A stretch of DNA of 64,000 nt from Phycisphaerales bacterium (GTDB lineage: Bacteria > Planctomycetota > Phycisphaerae > UBA1845 > UTPLA1). The translations under genes and the position numbers were made by a program. Each line of letters opens with the position of its first letter. Positions within the stretch are counted from its first letter, which is position 1. The DNA is taken from contig JACKHI010000001.1 in assembly GCA_020639075.1 (NCBI GenBank), positions 4,154,001 to 4,218,000 on the forward strand, read 5' to 3'. Positions 56,456 to 64,000 of the stretch are shown here, in pieces. The notes under the pieces were generated by a model that was not told where the DNA came from, ran no database searches, and saw only the letters and a list, made by a program, of their open reading frames with translations.

Positions 56456-58807
56456 TCAGCGCATTTGCGGGTCGGCGTCGCGGATTTCGCGCATTTCCTT
56501 TGTGTTCGCCGCTGTTCGGACGGTTCGCGGGGCGAGCGCCCAAGGCTGATGGCTGGCGAGTTTCATCCGCATGACGTTCATGGCCGCGACCAGCTGCGGA
56601 TCAACTTCCGGGATGGCGTCTTCCGGGAAGTTCTCCGGCGGTTCGCTGCTGGCGCGTCGGTCGACGATTTCCTCGGGAATCAGATCCTGGCCCTTGCCCT
56701 TGAGCAAATCGCGCTCGCGGCGCAGGCGTAGGACTTTCGCCGTTTCCTGCGGAATCAAGTCGACCTTTATGTGCGGCTCGACGCCCCACGTCTTCGCGTG
56801 TTCCTTGCGATGCAGGAGATACCACTGATCGCCGGCCGGCATGTCGGAGTCGGGTACGTAGTAGTGCGCCGTCGTCAGCTTCAGGTAGGCGCGGCCGCCG
56901 AGGATCGGAATCAGGTTCTGCACGCTGCCCTTGCCGAATGAGCGGGTGCCGACGACGCAGGCTTCCTTCAGACCGCTCAATGCGCCGGCGACGATTTCGC
57001 TGGCGCTGGCGCTGTATTCATTGATGAGCACGATCATCGGCAGATTGAAATTCTCCTTCTCCTTCTGAGCGTGGAGTTCCATGTTCTGATGGCGCGATCG
57101 GCCCTTCGTCTGCACGATACGTGCATTCGTTCCGAGGAATACTTCGCACATATCGACGGCGCTGGTGAGCAGACCGCCGGGGTTGAAGCGCAGGTCGAGG
57201 ATCAGACCGCGGCAGTTCTCGTTGTGGAGCTGATTGAGGGCGGCGCGAAGGTCGTCGACCGTATCGTCCATGAAGCCGCTGACGCGGATGTAGCCGATCT
57301 TCTCCTGCGGATCGATGATGTAGTTCCAGCCGGTCGGCTTGGACGGATCGCGCGTGTCTCCCTTGACGGTGCGGATCTTGATCTGCGAGCGCTTCAGCGG
57401 GACATCGCGCTCGACCTGCGTGTTCTCATCGAGAATCGACAGCGTGACAGTCGTTCCGGGGACGCCCGTGATTTTCCGGACTGCGTCGTTGATGGACATG
57501 TCGATCGTGCTGACGCCGTCGACCTTCGTGATGAAGTCGCCCGGCTTGATGCCGGCGTTGTAGGCGGGCGAATCCGGCAGCGGCGATTCGACGCGGACCG
57601 GCTTGCCGGGCTCCTGCGTGATCTGGATGCCGACGCCGGTGAACTCGCCGCGCGTCTGCTTGTTGAATTCATTGACTTCCGACGGCCAGATCACGCTCGT
57701 GAATTCGTCCATCGGGTCGAGGAGACCGGCGATGAATTCGTCCACGATGACTTCGGTCGGCAGGTCGATCGTTTCCGTGTTCACGGCGAGGACGTTTCGG
57801 AAAACGCTCTTGGCGTGCCGGGCGGAGAAGTCGGGGTTCTGTTCGATGTCCCGGCTCTTGTAGCCTTCCAGCCGGCGGGTGAACCGTGCGACGAGGTCCT
57901 TCTCATCGAGGGACTTGAACGTCTCGTCGAGCGTCTTGGTTTCGGCGAGGATCAGCAGGTTGTCGATGGCCGAGCTGCAAAGCAATCGCCAGTTGGGTTC
58001 ATCCACGTAGTCGTTGTTGATGCGATCGATGATCTCGAATACGGCGTCGGCCGAGACGTCATAAAGCGCCGGCTTCCAGTCCTTGCTGTCCTTGCCGTAG
58101 ATGAAGTCCAAATGGGCGCGCTTTCGACAGAAGTCGTAGCCGGCCTTGTAGTCGTCATTATCCGGGAAGAGTTCATGGAGCAGGTCGTACAGCGCGAGCG
58201 CGTCGCGCCATTCCTCGCGGCCCTTGTGTTCGTCGATCTCTTTGAGGACATGGCCGACGATTTCGCCGAGCCAGGCTTCGTTGCGGAATGTGTCTTCGTC
58301 GGCCGCGTTGGCCATGGCGCTCTGGGCGTACAGCAGGGCGCGGCTCCAGTAGAAGCTGTCGTCCTGCGGCAGCTCGTCGGCGTCGTTGTCGCCGTCGGTC
58401 TTCGGCTTGTTTGTGACGTCGACCATCGTGTCCGCCTTCTTGGGCGCAGGCTCGGGGACGGTCTCGGGCGCAGTGCGCGCTTTTTCGGCCGATTCCATCG
58501 CCTTGGCGACGTAGTAGTCGTACATCTGCTTGCGGAAGGTCGCGCGCTGCGAGGCGACTTTCCGGGCCTCATCCATCCAGCCGAGGGCGCTGCGAATCTG
58601 GGCCGCGGGTTCGACTTCGAGCGCTTGCTTCAGCGTCGTTGTGCCGCTCGTGAAGTTACCGGCCAGAATCTGATCGGCGCCCTTCAGCCACAGACGACGG
58701 GCTTCGGCCGAAGCAAGACGGTCGTCAGCAGTGGCCTTGTTCGCAATCGCCGGAAGGGCGATAACGGCCACGAGAGCGAGCACGAGATTTCGATTGAGCT
58801 TCGGCAT
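56456..58807 (-). CDS. S41 family C-terminal processing peptidase with PDZ domain
   Basis: The 783-residue exported protein has a signal peptide (about 1-27), a long helical N-terminal region with TPR-like pieces, a PDZ domain (about 390-480, with GEFTGVGIQI and DSPAYNAGIKPGDFITKVDG), and the S41 catalytic core. The nucleophile Ser lies in NEYSASASEIVAG (about residue 600) and the general base Lys in GTRSFGKGSVQ (about 624). The size is that of the tail-specific protease (Prc/Tsp) group. It cleaves unstructured C-termini in the periplasm or envelope. Confidence 0.92.
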   Translation of the reverse strand: MPKLNRNLVLALVAVIALPAIANKATADDRLASAEARRLWLKGADQILAGNFTSGTTTLKQALEVEPAAQIRSALGWMDEARKVASQRATFRKQMYDYYVAKAMESAEKARTAPETVPEPAPKKADTMVDVTNKPKTDGDNDADELPQDDSFYWSRALLYAQSAMANAADEDTFRNEAWLGEIVGHVLKEIDEHKGREEWRDALALYDLLHELFPDNDDYKAGYDFCRKRAHLDFIYGKDSKDWKPALYDVSADAVFEIIDRINNDYVDEPNWRLLCSSAIDNLLILAETKTLDETFKSLDEKDLVARFTRRLEGYKSRDIEQNPDFSARHAKSVFRNVLAVNTETIDLPTEVIVDEFIAGLLDPMDEFTSVIWPSEVNEFNKQTRGEFTGVGIQITQEPGKPVRVESPLPDSPAYNAGIKPGDFITKVDGVSTIDMSINDAVRKITGVPGTTVTLSILDENTQVERDVPLKRSQIKIRTVKGDTRDPSKPTGWNYIIDPQEKIGYIRVSGFMDDTVDDLRAALNQLHNENCRGLILDLRFNPGGLLTSAVDMCEVFLGTNARIVQTKGRSRHQNMELHAQKEKENFNLPMIVLINEYSASASEIVAGALSGLKEACVVGTRSFGKGSVQNLIPILGGRAYLKLTTAHYYVPDSDMPAGDQWYLLHRKEHAKTWGVEPHIKVDLIPQETAKVLRLRRERDLLKGKGQDLIPEEIVDRRASSEPPENFPEDAIPEVDPQLVAAMNVMRMKLASHQPWALAPRTVRTAANTKEMREIRDADPQMR

Positions 58808-59217
58808 GACGCCTCCTGAAAAAACGGCTGATTTACAGCGGCATGGAACGGCCTTGGCGATTGCACGCGAGGGCTTCGACTCTCCGAATGACCGATACCT
58901 CTTCTCCGGCTTAACGGACTATTCAGCCGAGTCGCACGGACAAGACGGGTAACGCTGCCGTAACTTTAATATTGAAGCCGCCTTACGATCAAAGCGGCCT
59001 CGTTCTTTCGGCTGGCAGAACGATCCCCCGCAGGGGTATCGGTCCGCCGCCGGCGCCCCATCATGCTCGTCCATCTCAATTATATGTTTGTCCCGAGAAT
59101 CGGTTCAAACTTTTCGGGCGAACGGGGGCGCGCAGCGTGGCCATGTATCTGCATCGGATGAAACCTCGGGGGGATGTGAGCCCGGGAGGGCGGACGTCAG
59201 CAGGCGTCGGGTCGGTA
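58808..59217. other. Spacer between two minus-strand genes
   Basis: No gene is supported in these 410 bases. A short stem, GCCGC...GCGGC, near 58977-58998 and an AT-rich TAACTTTAATATTGAAG stretch near 58962 lie upstream of the S41 gene. The rhomboid gene ends at 59218. Promoter elements for the S41 gene must be inside, but none was assigned. Confidence 0.5.
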
Positions 59218-60723
59218 TCAGGCGACGGCGGCACTCCTGGGCCTGCCGATCAGTTTCCAGGCGTGTCTGCCGAGCAGGACGCTGAGCACGTCGCCGCCGT
59301 GGGCGTTCACGCGTCGGGCGATAAGCAGAATCAATGCGATTCCGATGCCGACCACAAAGCCGCCCAGGTGCGCCCAATGGGCGACGCCGTCGTCCGCGCC
59401 GAGGATCGTCGCCAGGACGTCGAAGGCGATGTAGAAGAGGACGACCCAGAACCCCCGAACTGCCCAGATTTTGAAGGACAGGCGGAATCCTGTGAGAAGC
59501 CCCCAGCGCCACCAGGCCGCCATATGCATTTTGTGAACGGGGAAGAAGACGAAGTACATACCGGCCAATCCCATCACGGCCCCCGAGGCGCCGAGGGCGG
59601 GGACGGGCGGTCCTCCGCTCTCTGCAATGAGGTAGATGATGCTGGCGCCGATGGCGAGCAGCGGATACGCGATCGCCGTCCACAGGTTTCCGATCAGGGC
59701 GTTGACGCGCGTTCCAAAGATCACGAGGAAGAACATTTTGCCGCCGAGATGGAAAAAGAGATCTCCGTGGAGCAGGGCGTTCGTCAGGAGTTGGTAGACG
59801 CGGAATTCGCCGATGGGTCGCTGATAGACGGGCAGCGCGTCATTGGCCTTGATGACGAGATCATCCCGATATCCCGTCGCGGCAAACGGACTGCTCGACG
59901 TGCTCGGCGCCTCATCGCCTTCGGGCAGGGGATTGGCTTCTTCGAGTTCCGCGTACTTGGCTTCGAATGCGGTGTCGTCGCCAAAGGGCATGAAGTCCTT
60001 GAATAACAGGATGACTTCCGAATCGGGCGAGGGATCGGGCGGCCACAGCAGGAGCTGTTTGAGCGACTGCATCCTGGGTGAGGATGAGACTTCAAGCGCG
60101 TAGAAGATGCTGCTGATGAAGATCGTGAATGCAACGATACTGAAGATGGCGTAGGGCTTTTTGGCGCCGAAGGCCTCGGAGCCGATCGGATAGACGCCGA
60201 TCGCAATGATCCAACTGATGCTGCGGATGATCTTCTCCGCGTTGTGATAGAGCCGGTCCAGATCGCCTTCGCTTGCCGTGATCAGGCTTCTGCCCGTCTT
60301 GATGTTGACGCCGCAGGCGACGCAGATCTTGGTGTTGCCGGGATAGACTTTGTTGCAGGACGGGCATGCGTGATCGGCGGGTTTGACGACGGGTGGCGCC
60401 GGCGCCGCCAGTCGTTGGGCGACCGGATCGGGCAGGAGCGTCATTTCGGCGAGGCTGAGTTCATCGAGGGCGAAGTCCACGGGTTTCGGCGCGGCCGCGA
60501 CTGCGTTCGACTTGGTTGCCGGTTCGCGACGAAGAGGCGTCGGCGATTGCGTGGATGGCGTTGTCACTCGTGCTTTGGCGGCCTGGCGAGCTGCGGCGGT
60601 CTCGAATTTCTCGCGTGAGATGCGGAACGGGCGCTTGCAAGTCGGGCATGCGAGTCGCCTATCGGCGTGCTTGAGCCCGAGCCGGATGACGTGGTTGCAT
60701 TGGCAGCGATATTTGAGAGCCAT
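59218..60723 (-). CDS. Rhomboid-family protease with N-terminal zinc ribbons
   Basis: The 501-residue protein has a zinc ribbon at its start (YRCQCNHVIRL and ACPTCKRPF), an Ala/Pro-rich linker, and a second one (ACPSCNKVYPGNTKICVACG, about 118-138). A membrane domain follows. The rhomboid signature is clear: HLGGKMFFLVIFG, the Ser in LGASGAVMGLAGMYF, and the His in HWAHLGGFVVGIGIALIL. It therefore should be an active intramembrane serine protease. The double ribbon is an unusual N-terminal addition. The nearby S41 protease is on the same strand. Confidence 0.87.
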   Translation of the reverse strand: MALKYRCQCNHVIRLGLKHADRRLACPTCKRPFRISREKFETAAARQAAKARVTTPSTQSPTPLRREPATKSNAVAAAPKPVDFALDELSLAEMTLLPDPVAQRLAAPAPPVVKPADHACPSCNKVYPGNTKICVACGVNIKTGRSLITASEGDLDRLYHNAEKIIRSISWIIAIGVYPIGSEAFGAKKPYAIFSIVAFTIFISSIFYALEVSSSPRMQSLKQLLLWPPDPSPDSEVILLFKDFMPFGDDTAFEAKYAELEEANPLPEGDEAPSTSSSPFAATGYRDDLVIKANDALPVYQRPIGEFRVYQLLTNALLHGDLFFHLGGKMFFLVIFGTRVNALIGNLWTAIAYPLLAIGASIIYLIAESGGPPVPALGASGAVMGLAGMYFVFFPVHKMHMAAWWRWGLLTGFRLSFKIWAVRGFWVVLFYIAFDVLATILGADDGVAHWAHLGGFVVGIGIALILLIARRVNAHGGDVLSVLLGRHAWKLIGRPRSAAVA

Positions 60724-60895
60724 TGGAATCCGACCCTGACTGACGCGCTTTCTCGGGAAAGCCCGGCGTGTTTCTCGAAGTTATCGAAATCCGCTTGAAT
60801 TTGCACGATCCGGGCAGCGTGGCGCGATCTGAGTCGTCGAAGTGCGTGGAAGGGCGACACTATGGGACGGACCGGCATCGTCGTTCGGGCGATTG

Positions 60896-61270
60896 CTAAT
60901 GCGGGCGCTTGCCGACGGCGTCCGGGATCGAATCGAACACGCCGAAGAGGGTCGACAGTCGCGTCAGATCGAGCAGATGGCGGATCTTGGGTTGGGGGGC
61001 CACGACGCGCAAGTCGCCGTGTCGTTTTCGCAGTTGCAGGTAGCCGGCGACGATTTTCCCGAGATTCGTGGACTCGATGAATTCGAGGTCGGACAGTTCG
61101 AGAACGAGCAGCGCGGCCGGCGACAGGGCGATTTCCATGATCTTGTCGCCGAGGGATTCGGCGTCGCTCATCGTGCATGCGCCGCAGAGGGCGAGCACTG
61201 TGGCTTCGTCGTGCGTTGAAACGCGCATTTCGAAGGGGGCGTCTTTGTTGCCATCGCTCGTCGGAGACAT
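60896..61270 (-). CDS. STAS-domain anti-sigma factor antagonist (RsbV-like), second copy
   Basis: The 124-residue protein has a STAS fold (TVLALCGACTMSDAESLGDKI, LLVLELSDLEFIESTNLGKIVAGYLQLRK). Ser or Thr in IEST is at the site phosphorylated in RsbV/SpoIIAA. The next gene upstream in transcription encodes a kinase of the RsbW type, with only 2 bp between them, so these two are probably coupled. The start at 61270 is chosen to follow that arrangement; a long frame to 61432 runs into the kinase gene. Confidence 0.85.
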   Translation of the reverse strand: MSPTSDGNKDAPFEMRVSTHDEATVLALCGACTMSDAESLGDKIMEIALSPAALLVLELSDLEFIESTNLGKIVAGYLQLRKRHGDLRVVAPQPKIRHLLDLTRLSTLFGVFDSIPDAVGKRPH

Positions 61271-61272
61271 GG

Positions 61273-61701
61273 CTATTCTTTCCGGTTCATGACCATTCTG
61301 ACGGTGCAGCCGCCCTTGCAGTATTCGACGACGTCGAGGTAGGCGCGCATCAGCATGATGCCGCGGCCGTGGGGTCGATCGATATTTTCCGGGAGCGTCG
61401 GATCGGGCACGGAATCGGGATTGAATCCGCAACCTTCGTCCTCGACTTCGATCTCGATGCAGGCTTCCGTCACTTGGTAGCGGACGATGATGCGTTTGTC
61501 GGGATCGGCGGAATTGCCGTGCCGGAATGCGTTGGTGACGGCCTCTTCCAGAGCGAGCTTGATGGCGAAGGCGGAATTCTCGCCGTAGCCGAGGCGGCGA
61601 ATCTCATCGAGGATGAGACTTTCCGGCCGTTTGGCCTCGGCGAGATCGTTCTGGACGACGATTTCTTTCAAGCTGCCCGTTCCTCGCGTCAATCGCGGCA
61701 C
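61273..61701 (-). CDS. Anti-sigma factor serine/threonine kinase of the RsbW/SpoIIAB type
   Basis: The 142-residue GHKL protein has N box LALEEAVTNAFRHGN, G1 DEGCGFNPDSVPDP, and G2 RPHGRGIMLMRAYLD. It phosphorylates STAS proteins and may bind a sigma factor. The GTG at 61701 is used; a TTG at 61671 with GAGGAA upstream is a realistic alternative. It lies between two STAS genes. Confidence 0.88.
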   Translation of the reverse strand: MPRLTRGTGSLKEIVVQNDLAEAKRPESLILDEIRRLGYGENSAFAIKLALEEAVTNAFRHGNSADPDKRIIVRYQVTEACIEIEVEDEGCGFNPDSVPDPTLPENIDRPHGRGIMLMRAYLDVVEYCKGGCTVRMVMNRKE

Positions 61702-61795
61702 TTCGCGGGGCCGATCATGTCGATTGCAGATCGAAGCGTGTCGAGAGTGATGGCGATGTATCCCGCACGCGTTCCCGCAATCGGCGCTTCATCCG

Positions 61796-62152
61796 CTAGA
61801 AGCTCTCGCGCGCCTTGTCGATGCTCGGGTAGATGTCGAAAACCTTGTTCAATCGCGTGATCTTGAAGACTTCGAATATCTGGGGATTGATATCGCTGAG
61901 TCGCAATCGACCGCCGCCTTCTTCGACTTTCTTTCGAAGCGTGATCAGCATGCCGAGGGCGGCGCTGGAGAGATGCTCGACGTTCTTGAATGTGAGCACG
62001 AGCTTGAGGCCCGGGGCCTGTTCGACGACTCGGGAGAGCTCCTCCTGAATCTCGAGGATACACAGCTCGTCGAGGATCTTTCGGTCCGAGAACTCGACGA
62101 TCTTGACGCCGTCGAAATCATTGGTCTTCAGTCGCGTTGCCTGCTCCGCCAT
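61796..62152 (-). CDS. STAS-domain anti-sigma factor antagonist (RsbV-like), first copy
   Basis: The 118-residue protein has the STAS pattern VKIVEFSDRKILDELCILEIQEEL and VLTFKNVEHLSSAALGMLITLRKKVEEGGG, with the phosphorylatable Ser at HLSSAALG. The last residues (EVFKITRLNKVFDIYPSIDKA) are also typical. ATG at 62152 is used because GGAG stands 9 nt before it. It heads the three-gene run. A separate phosphatase (RsbU-like) is not visible. Confidence 0.88.
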   Translation of the reverse strand: MAEQATRLKTNDFDGVKIVEFSDRKILDELCILEIQEELSRVVEQAPGLKLVLTFKNVEHLSSAALGMLITLRKKVEEGGGRLRLSDINPQIFEVFKITRLNKVFDIYPSIDKARESF

Positions 62153-62508
62153 CGTGATGGTCTCCATTGGGCGCCGACAAGTCCTGGCCGGTTCCGGGTC
62201 GGATTCTAGCGAAAATCCGACGCTGACGCCAACGAACGGGGCGCCGAGGTCCTCCGCAACAGTCCGCTCTGAGAAATCAACCGGCGCGCGGCCGATTCGG
62301 GGGTAAGCCGCCGCCGACTTCGTTCGTGCGGGCGCTCAAAACACCCGCCGTGTCTTCGTGCGCCCTGGTCGGTCGCCCGCAGTCGTGTCGTTAGCCGCCG
62401 ATGCATGCACCGTTTGCAATACCAGTGGGATTCCATTACGACCCCCGAATCGTCCCGAGTGGGGAACCCAACAAATCCAATCGCGTGTTTCAACGAGGAG
62501 TGACTGCC
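62153..62508. other. Divergent intergenic region
   Basis: No gene is supported. It separates the STAS gene (minus) from the S9 peptidase gene (plus). A GAGGAG ribosome-binding sequence directly precedes the latter; no promoter was assigned. Confidence 0.5.
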
Positions 62509-64000
62509 ATGCGGAGCTTTTGCAGCCGTCGATCTTGTGCCATCGGAATCCTGGTGACGGCGGTGACGTCGTTCACCTTCGCGGCCGAACGGGGGATGAC
62601 GCCTCGTGATGTGTCCGGGCTGGACTATGTCGGCTCCGCGTTGATGTCTCCTGACGGAAGTCGGATCGCCTACACACTGTCGCGGCCGCAGAATCCGTTT
62701 CGCGACTATGCGGAATTCGAGGCTGGGTACGAGGACGGCGGACCGAAGACGGAACTTCATGTCATGAACGTCGCGGACGGGTCGAGCACGGCCTACATGA
62801 CGTCGGGTTCCTTCGGCGGCCTGAAATGGACGCCCGACGGTTCGGCGCTGTCCTTCACGGCGAAGCGCGGCGACGACGAGAATCGGTGTCTTTATGTTCT
62901 GCGGCTCTCGGGCGGCGAAGCGCAGCGCGTGCTCGCCCACGAGACCGACATCGGCGACTACTCGTGGCATCCGGGCGGCCGAAGCGTGGCGTTCATCGCC
63001 GGCCCGAAGGACGACAAGAAAAAGAAGGAGATGGAGAAGAAGGGCTTCATGGCGGAGGTCTACGAAGAGGAACTGCACAACCACAGCGTCTGGATCGGGG
63101 AACTGTCGGACGGGTTCAATCCGCATCGGAAGCTGGACATCGATGGGAACGTGCTGAGCGTTGATTGGAGCCCGCAGGGAGATCGACTGCTGACGAAGGT
63201 CTCGCCGACGCCGTTGATCGACGACGAGTACATGGCGACGCGGATTCGCATTGTCAGCCCGGAGACCGGTGAGGTGCTCACGCGGATCGAGAATCCCGGC
63301 AAGCTGGGGAGCGTGGAGTGGAGCCCCGACGGTCAGAACGTCGCGATGATATCCGCGGCGGACATCAACGATCCGGCGGAAGGGCGATTGATGGTCGTCT
63401 CGTCGAACGGCGGCGAGATGCGCGACTTGATTCCGAACTACGCCGGGCACGTCAAGGCGATCGCGTGGGACGGCGACAACACGATCAAGTTCCTGGGAGA
63501 TGAGGGTTGCGAGTCGGTCTTCGGAGAAGTGGACATCGACGGCACGGGCCTCAAGAAAATCGTGGACACGGGCGGACCGATTCTGGAAAGCCTGAGTCTG
63601 TCGAAAGTCGGCGACGCCGCGGCATTTGTGGCGACGTCTCCCACGCACTATCGGGAATTGTTCACCATGAAGCACGGCGACGCGGCGCCGAAGCGGATGA
63701 CGATCACAAATCCCTGGCTGAGCGAGATCGAATTCGGCGAGCAGAGCGTCGTCAAATACAACGCGCGCGACGGGATGGAACTCGAGGGGATCCTGATCAA
63801 GCCGGTGAATCATGAACCCGGGACGCGCGTGCCGTGCATTGTCTGTGTCCATGGCGGTCCCGAGGCGCATGAGAGCAACGGATGGCAGACGCACTATTCG
63901 CGACCCGGGCAGGTCGCCGCGGCGAAGGGGTTCGCCGTCTTCTATCCGAATTATCGCGGCAGCACGGGGCGCGGCGTCGAGTTCAGCAAGCTGAGCCAGG
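62509..64000 (+). CDS. Secreted S9-family prolyl oligopeptidase-like peptidase (3' truncated)
   Basis: The frame from the ATG at 62509 (GAGGAG 8 nt upstream) is open to the right edge. The visible 497 residues have a signal peptide (about 1-26, GILVTAVTSFTFAAE) and a beta-propeller of WD40/TolB-like blades (repeats SPDGSRIAYTLS, TPDGSALSFTA and SPDGQNVAMISA). The start of the alpha/beta-hydrolase domain follows (PCIVCVHGGPEAHESNGW and YPNYRGSTGRG). The HGGP oxyanion strand is the typical S9 element. The catalytic Ser, Asp and His are outside the window. Confidence 0.88.
   Translation, partial: MRSFCSRRSCAIGILVTAVTSFTFAAERGMTPRDVSGLDYVGSALMSPDGSRIAYTLSRPQNPFRDYAEFEAGYEDGGPKTELHVMNVADGSSTAYMTSGSFGGLKWTPDGSALSFTAKRGDDENRCLYVLRLSGGEAQRVLAHETDIGDYSWHPGGRSVAFIAGPKDDKKKKEMEKKGFMAEVYEEELHNHSVWIGELSDGFNPHRKLDIDGNVLSVDWSPQGDRLLTKVSPTPLIDDEYMATRIRIVSPETGEVLTRIENPGKLGSVEWSPDGQNVAMISAADINDPAEGRLMVVSSNGGEMRDLIPNYAGHVKAIAWDGDNTIKFLGDEGCESVFGEVDIDGTGLKKIVDTGGPILESLSLSKVGDAAAFVATSPTHYRELFTMKHGDAAPKRMTITNPWLSEIEFGEQSVVKYNARDGMELEGILIKPVNHEPGTRVPCIVCVHGGPEAHESNGWQTHYSRPGQVAAAKGFAVFYPNYRGSTGRGVEFSKLSQ

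Noticed and set aside
57071..58819. 582-aa plus-strand frame opposite the S41 peptidase gene
   Set aside because: Shadow frame; the minus strand has a signal peptide, PDZ and catalytic Ser/Lys.
62206..63894. 562-aa minus-strand frame opposite the S9 peptidase
   Set aside because: The plus-strand frame has a ribosome-binding site, propeller repeats and HGGP motif.
1..64000. tRNA, rRNA and CRISPR array
   Set aside because: No T-loop/acceptor pairing, rRNA-like stretch or regularly spaced identical repeats were found in the gaps between genes by eye.

Overview
The window looks like a chromosomal segment of a GC-rich, Gram-negative-type, flagellated bacterium, most probably a member of the Planctomycetota (Phycisphaerae-like or a related lineage). 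This is inferred from the mix of gene types: a PEP-CTERM protein, a dockerin-ended secreted protein, pseudopilin-like proteins with a prepilin N-terminus and a late DG motif, a Cys-rich small membrane protein, short zinc-ribbon proteins, and intergenic palindromes of several families. No 16S rRNA or tRNA is present to confirm it.

Region 1 (about 1-31,000) is a flagellar and chemosensory-type regulon on the plus strand. After the tail of an unidentified gene come a membrane-anchored TPR protein, an FlgN-like chaperone, a soluble sensor kinase and a sigma-54 response regulator. A near-perfect sigma-54 promoter (6340-6355) then precedes flgB-flgC-fliE-fliF-fliG-fliH-fliI-fliJ-motE-like-fliK-flgD-flgE-flbD-fliL-fliN-fliO-fliP-fliQ-fliR-flhB-flhA-flhF-flhG-small membrane gene-fliA-small gene. 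Rod, MS ring, switch, export gate, export ATPase, hook and hook-length control are encoded here, as are the polar-placement pair FlhF/FlhG and sigma-28. Filament, hook-filament junction, L/P ring, distal rod, stator (motA/motB) and fliM genes are absent from the window. FliN carries three FliM-like N-terminal peptides.

Region 2 (about 31,000-39,500) holds accessory genes: a secreted protein of unknown function, an FMN-dependent glutamate-synthase-like enzyme, three small minus-strand genes (DUF417-like, DUF488, AhpD-fold), an ECF sigma factor with a candidate zinc-finger anti-sigma partner, a CmcI-like methyltransferase, and an IS200-type REP-associated transposase (RAYT) framed by inverted REP palindromes.

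Region 3 (about 39,500-51,400) holds a solitary KAS III/OleA-like thiolase-fold enzyme, the queuosine-precursor operon queF-queD-queE, an Asn-rich lipoprotein, and a redoxin/cytochrome c/copper-oxygenase-like fusion. A Cys-rich membrane protein follows, possibly leaderless. Next are a pseudopilin-like protein and a tandem pair of paralogous secreted proteins, one ending in PEP-CTERM and the other in a dockerin. An aldo/keto reductase is coupled to a zinc-ribbon gene, and a degenerate FHA/zinc-ribbon membrane protein is coupled to a second pseudopilin-like gene. Two copies of a 164-bp palindromic repeat (31,066 and 47,701) lie in non-coding stretches.

Region 4 (about 51,400-64,000) is mainly housekeeping and signalling: a GNAT enzyme, peptide deformylase, a TPR protein, ribosomal protein S20 with a clear terminator, and a TlyA-like methyltransferase without an S4 domain. 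It also has a SUKH (SMI1/KNR4) protein bracketed by direct repeats, an S41 C-terminal processing protease, a zinc-ribbon rhomboid protein, an RsbV-RsbW-RsbV type partner-switching module, and the start of an S9 peptidase that runs off the right edge.
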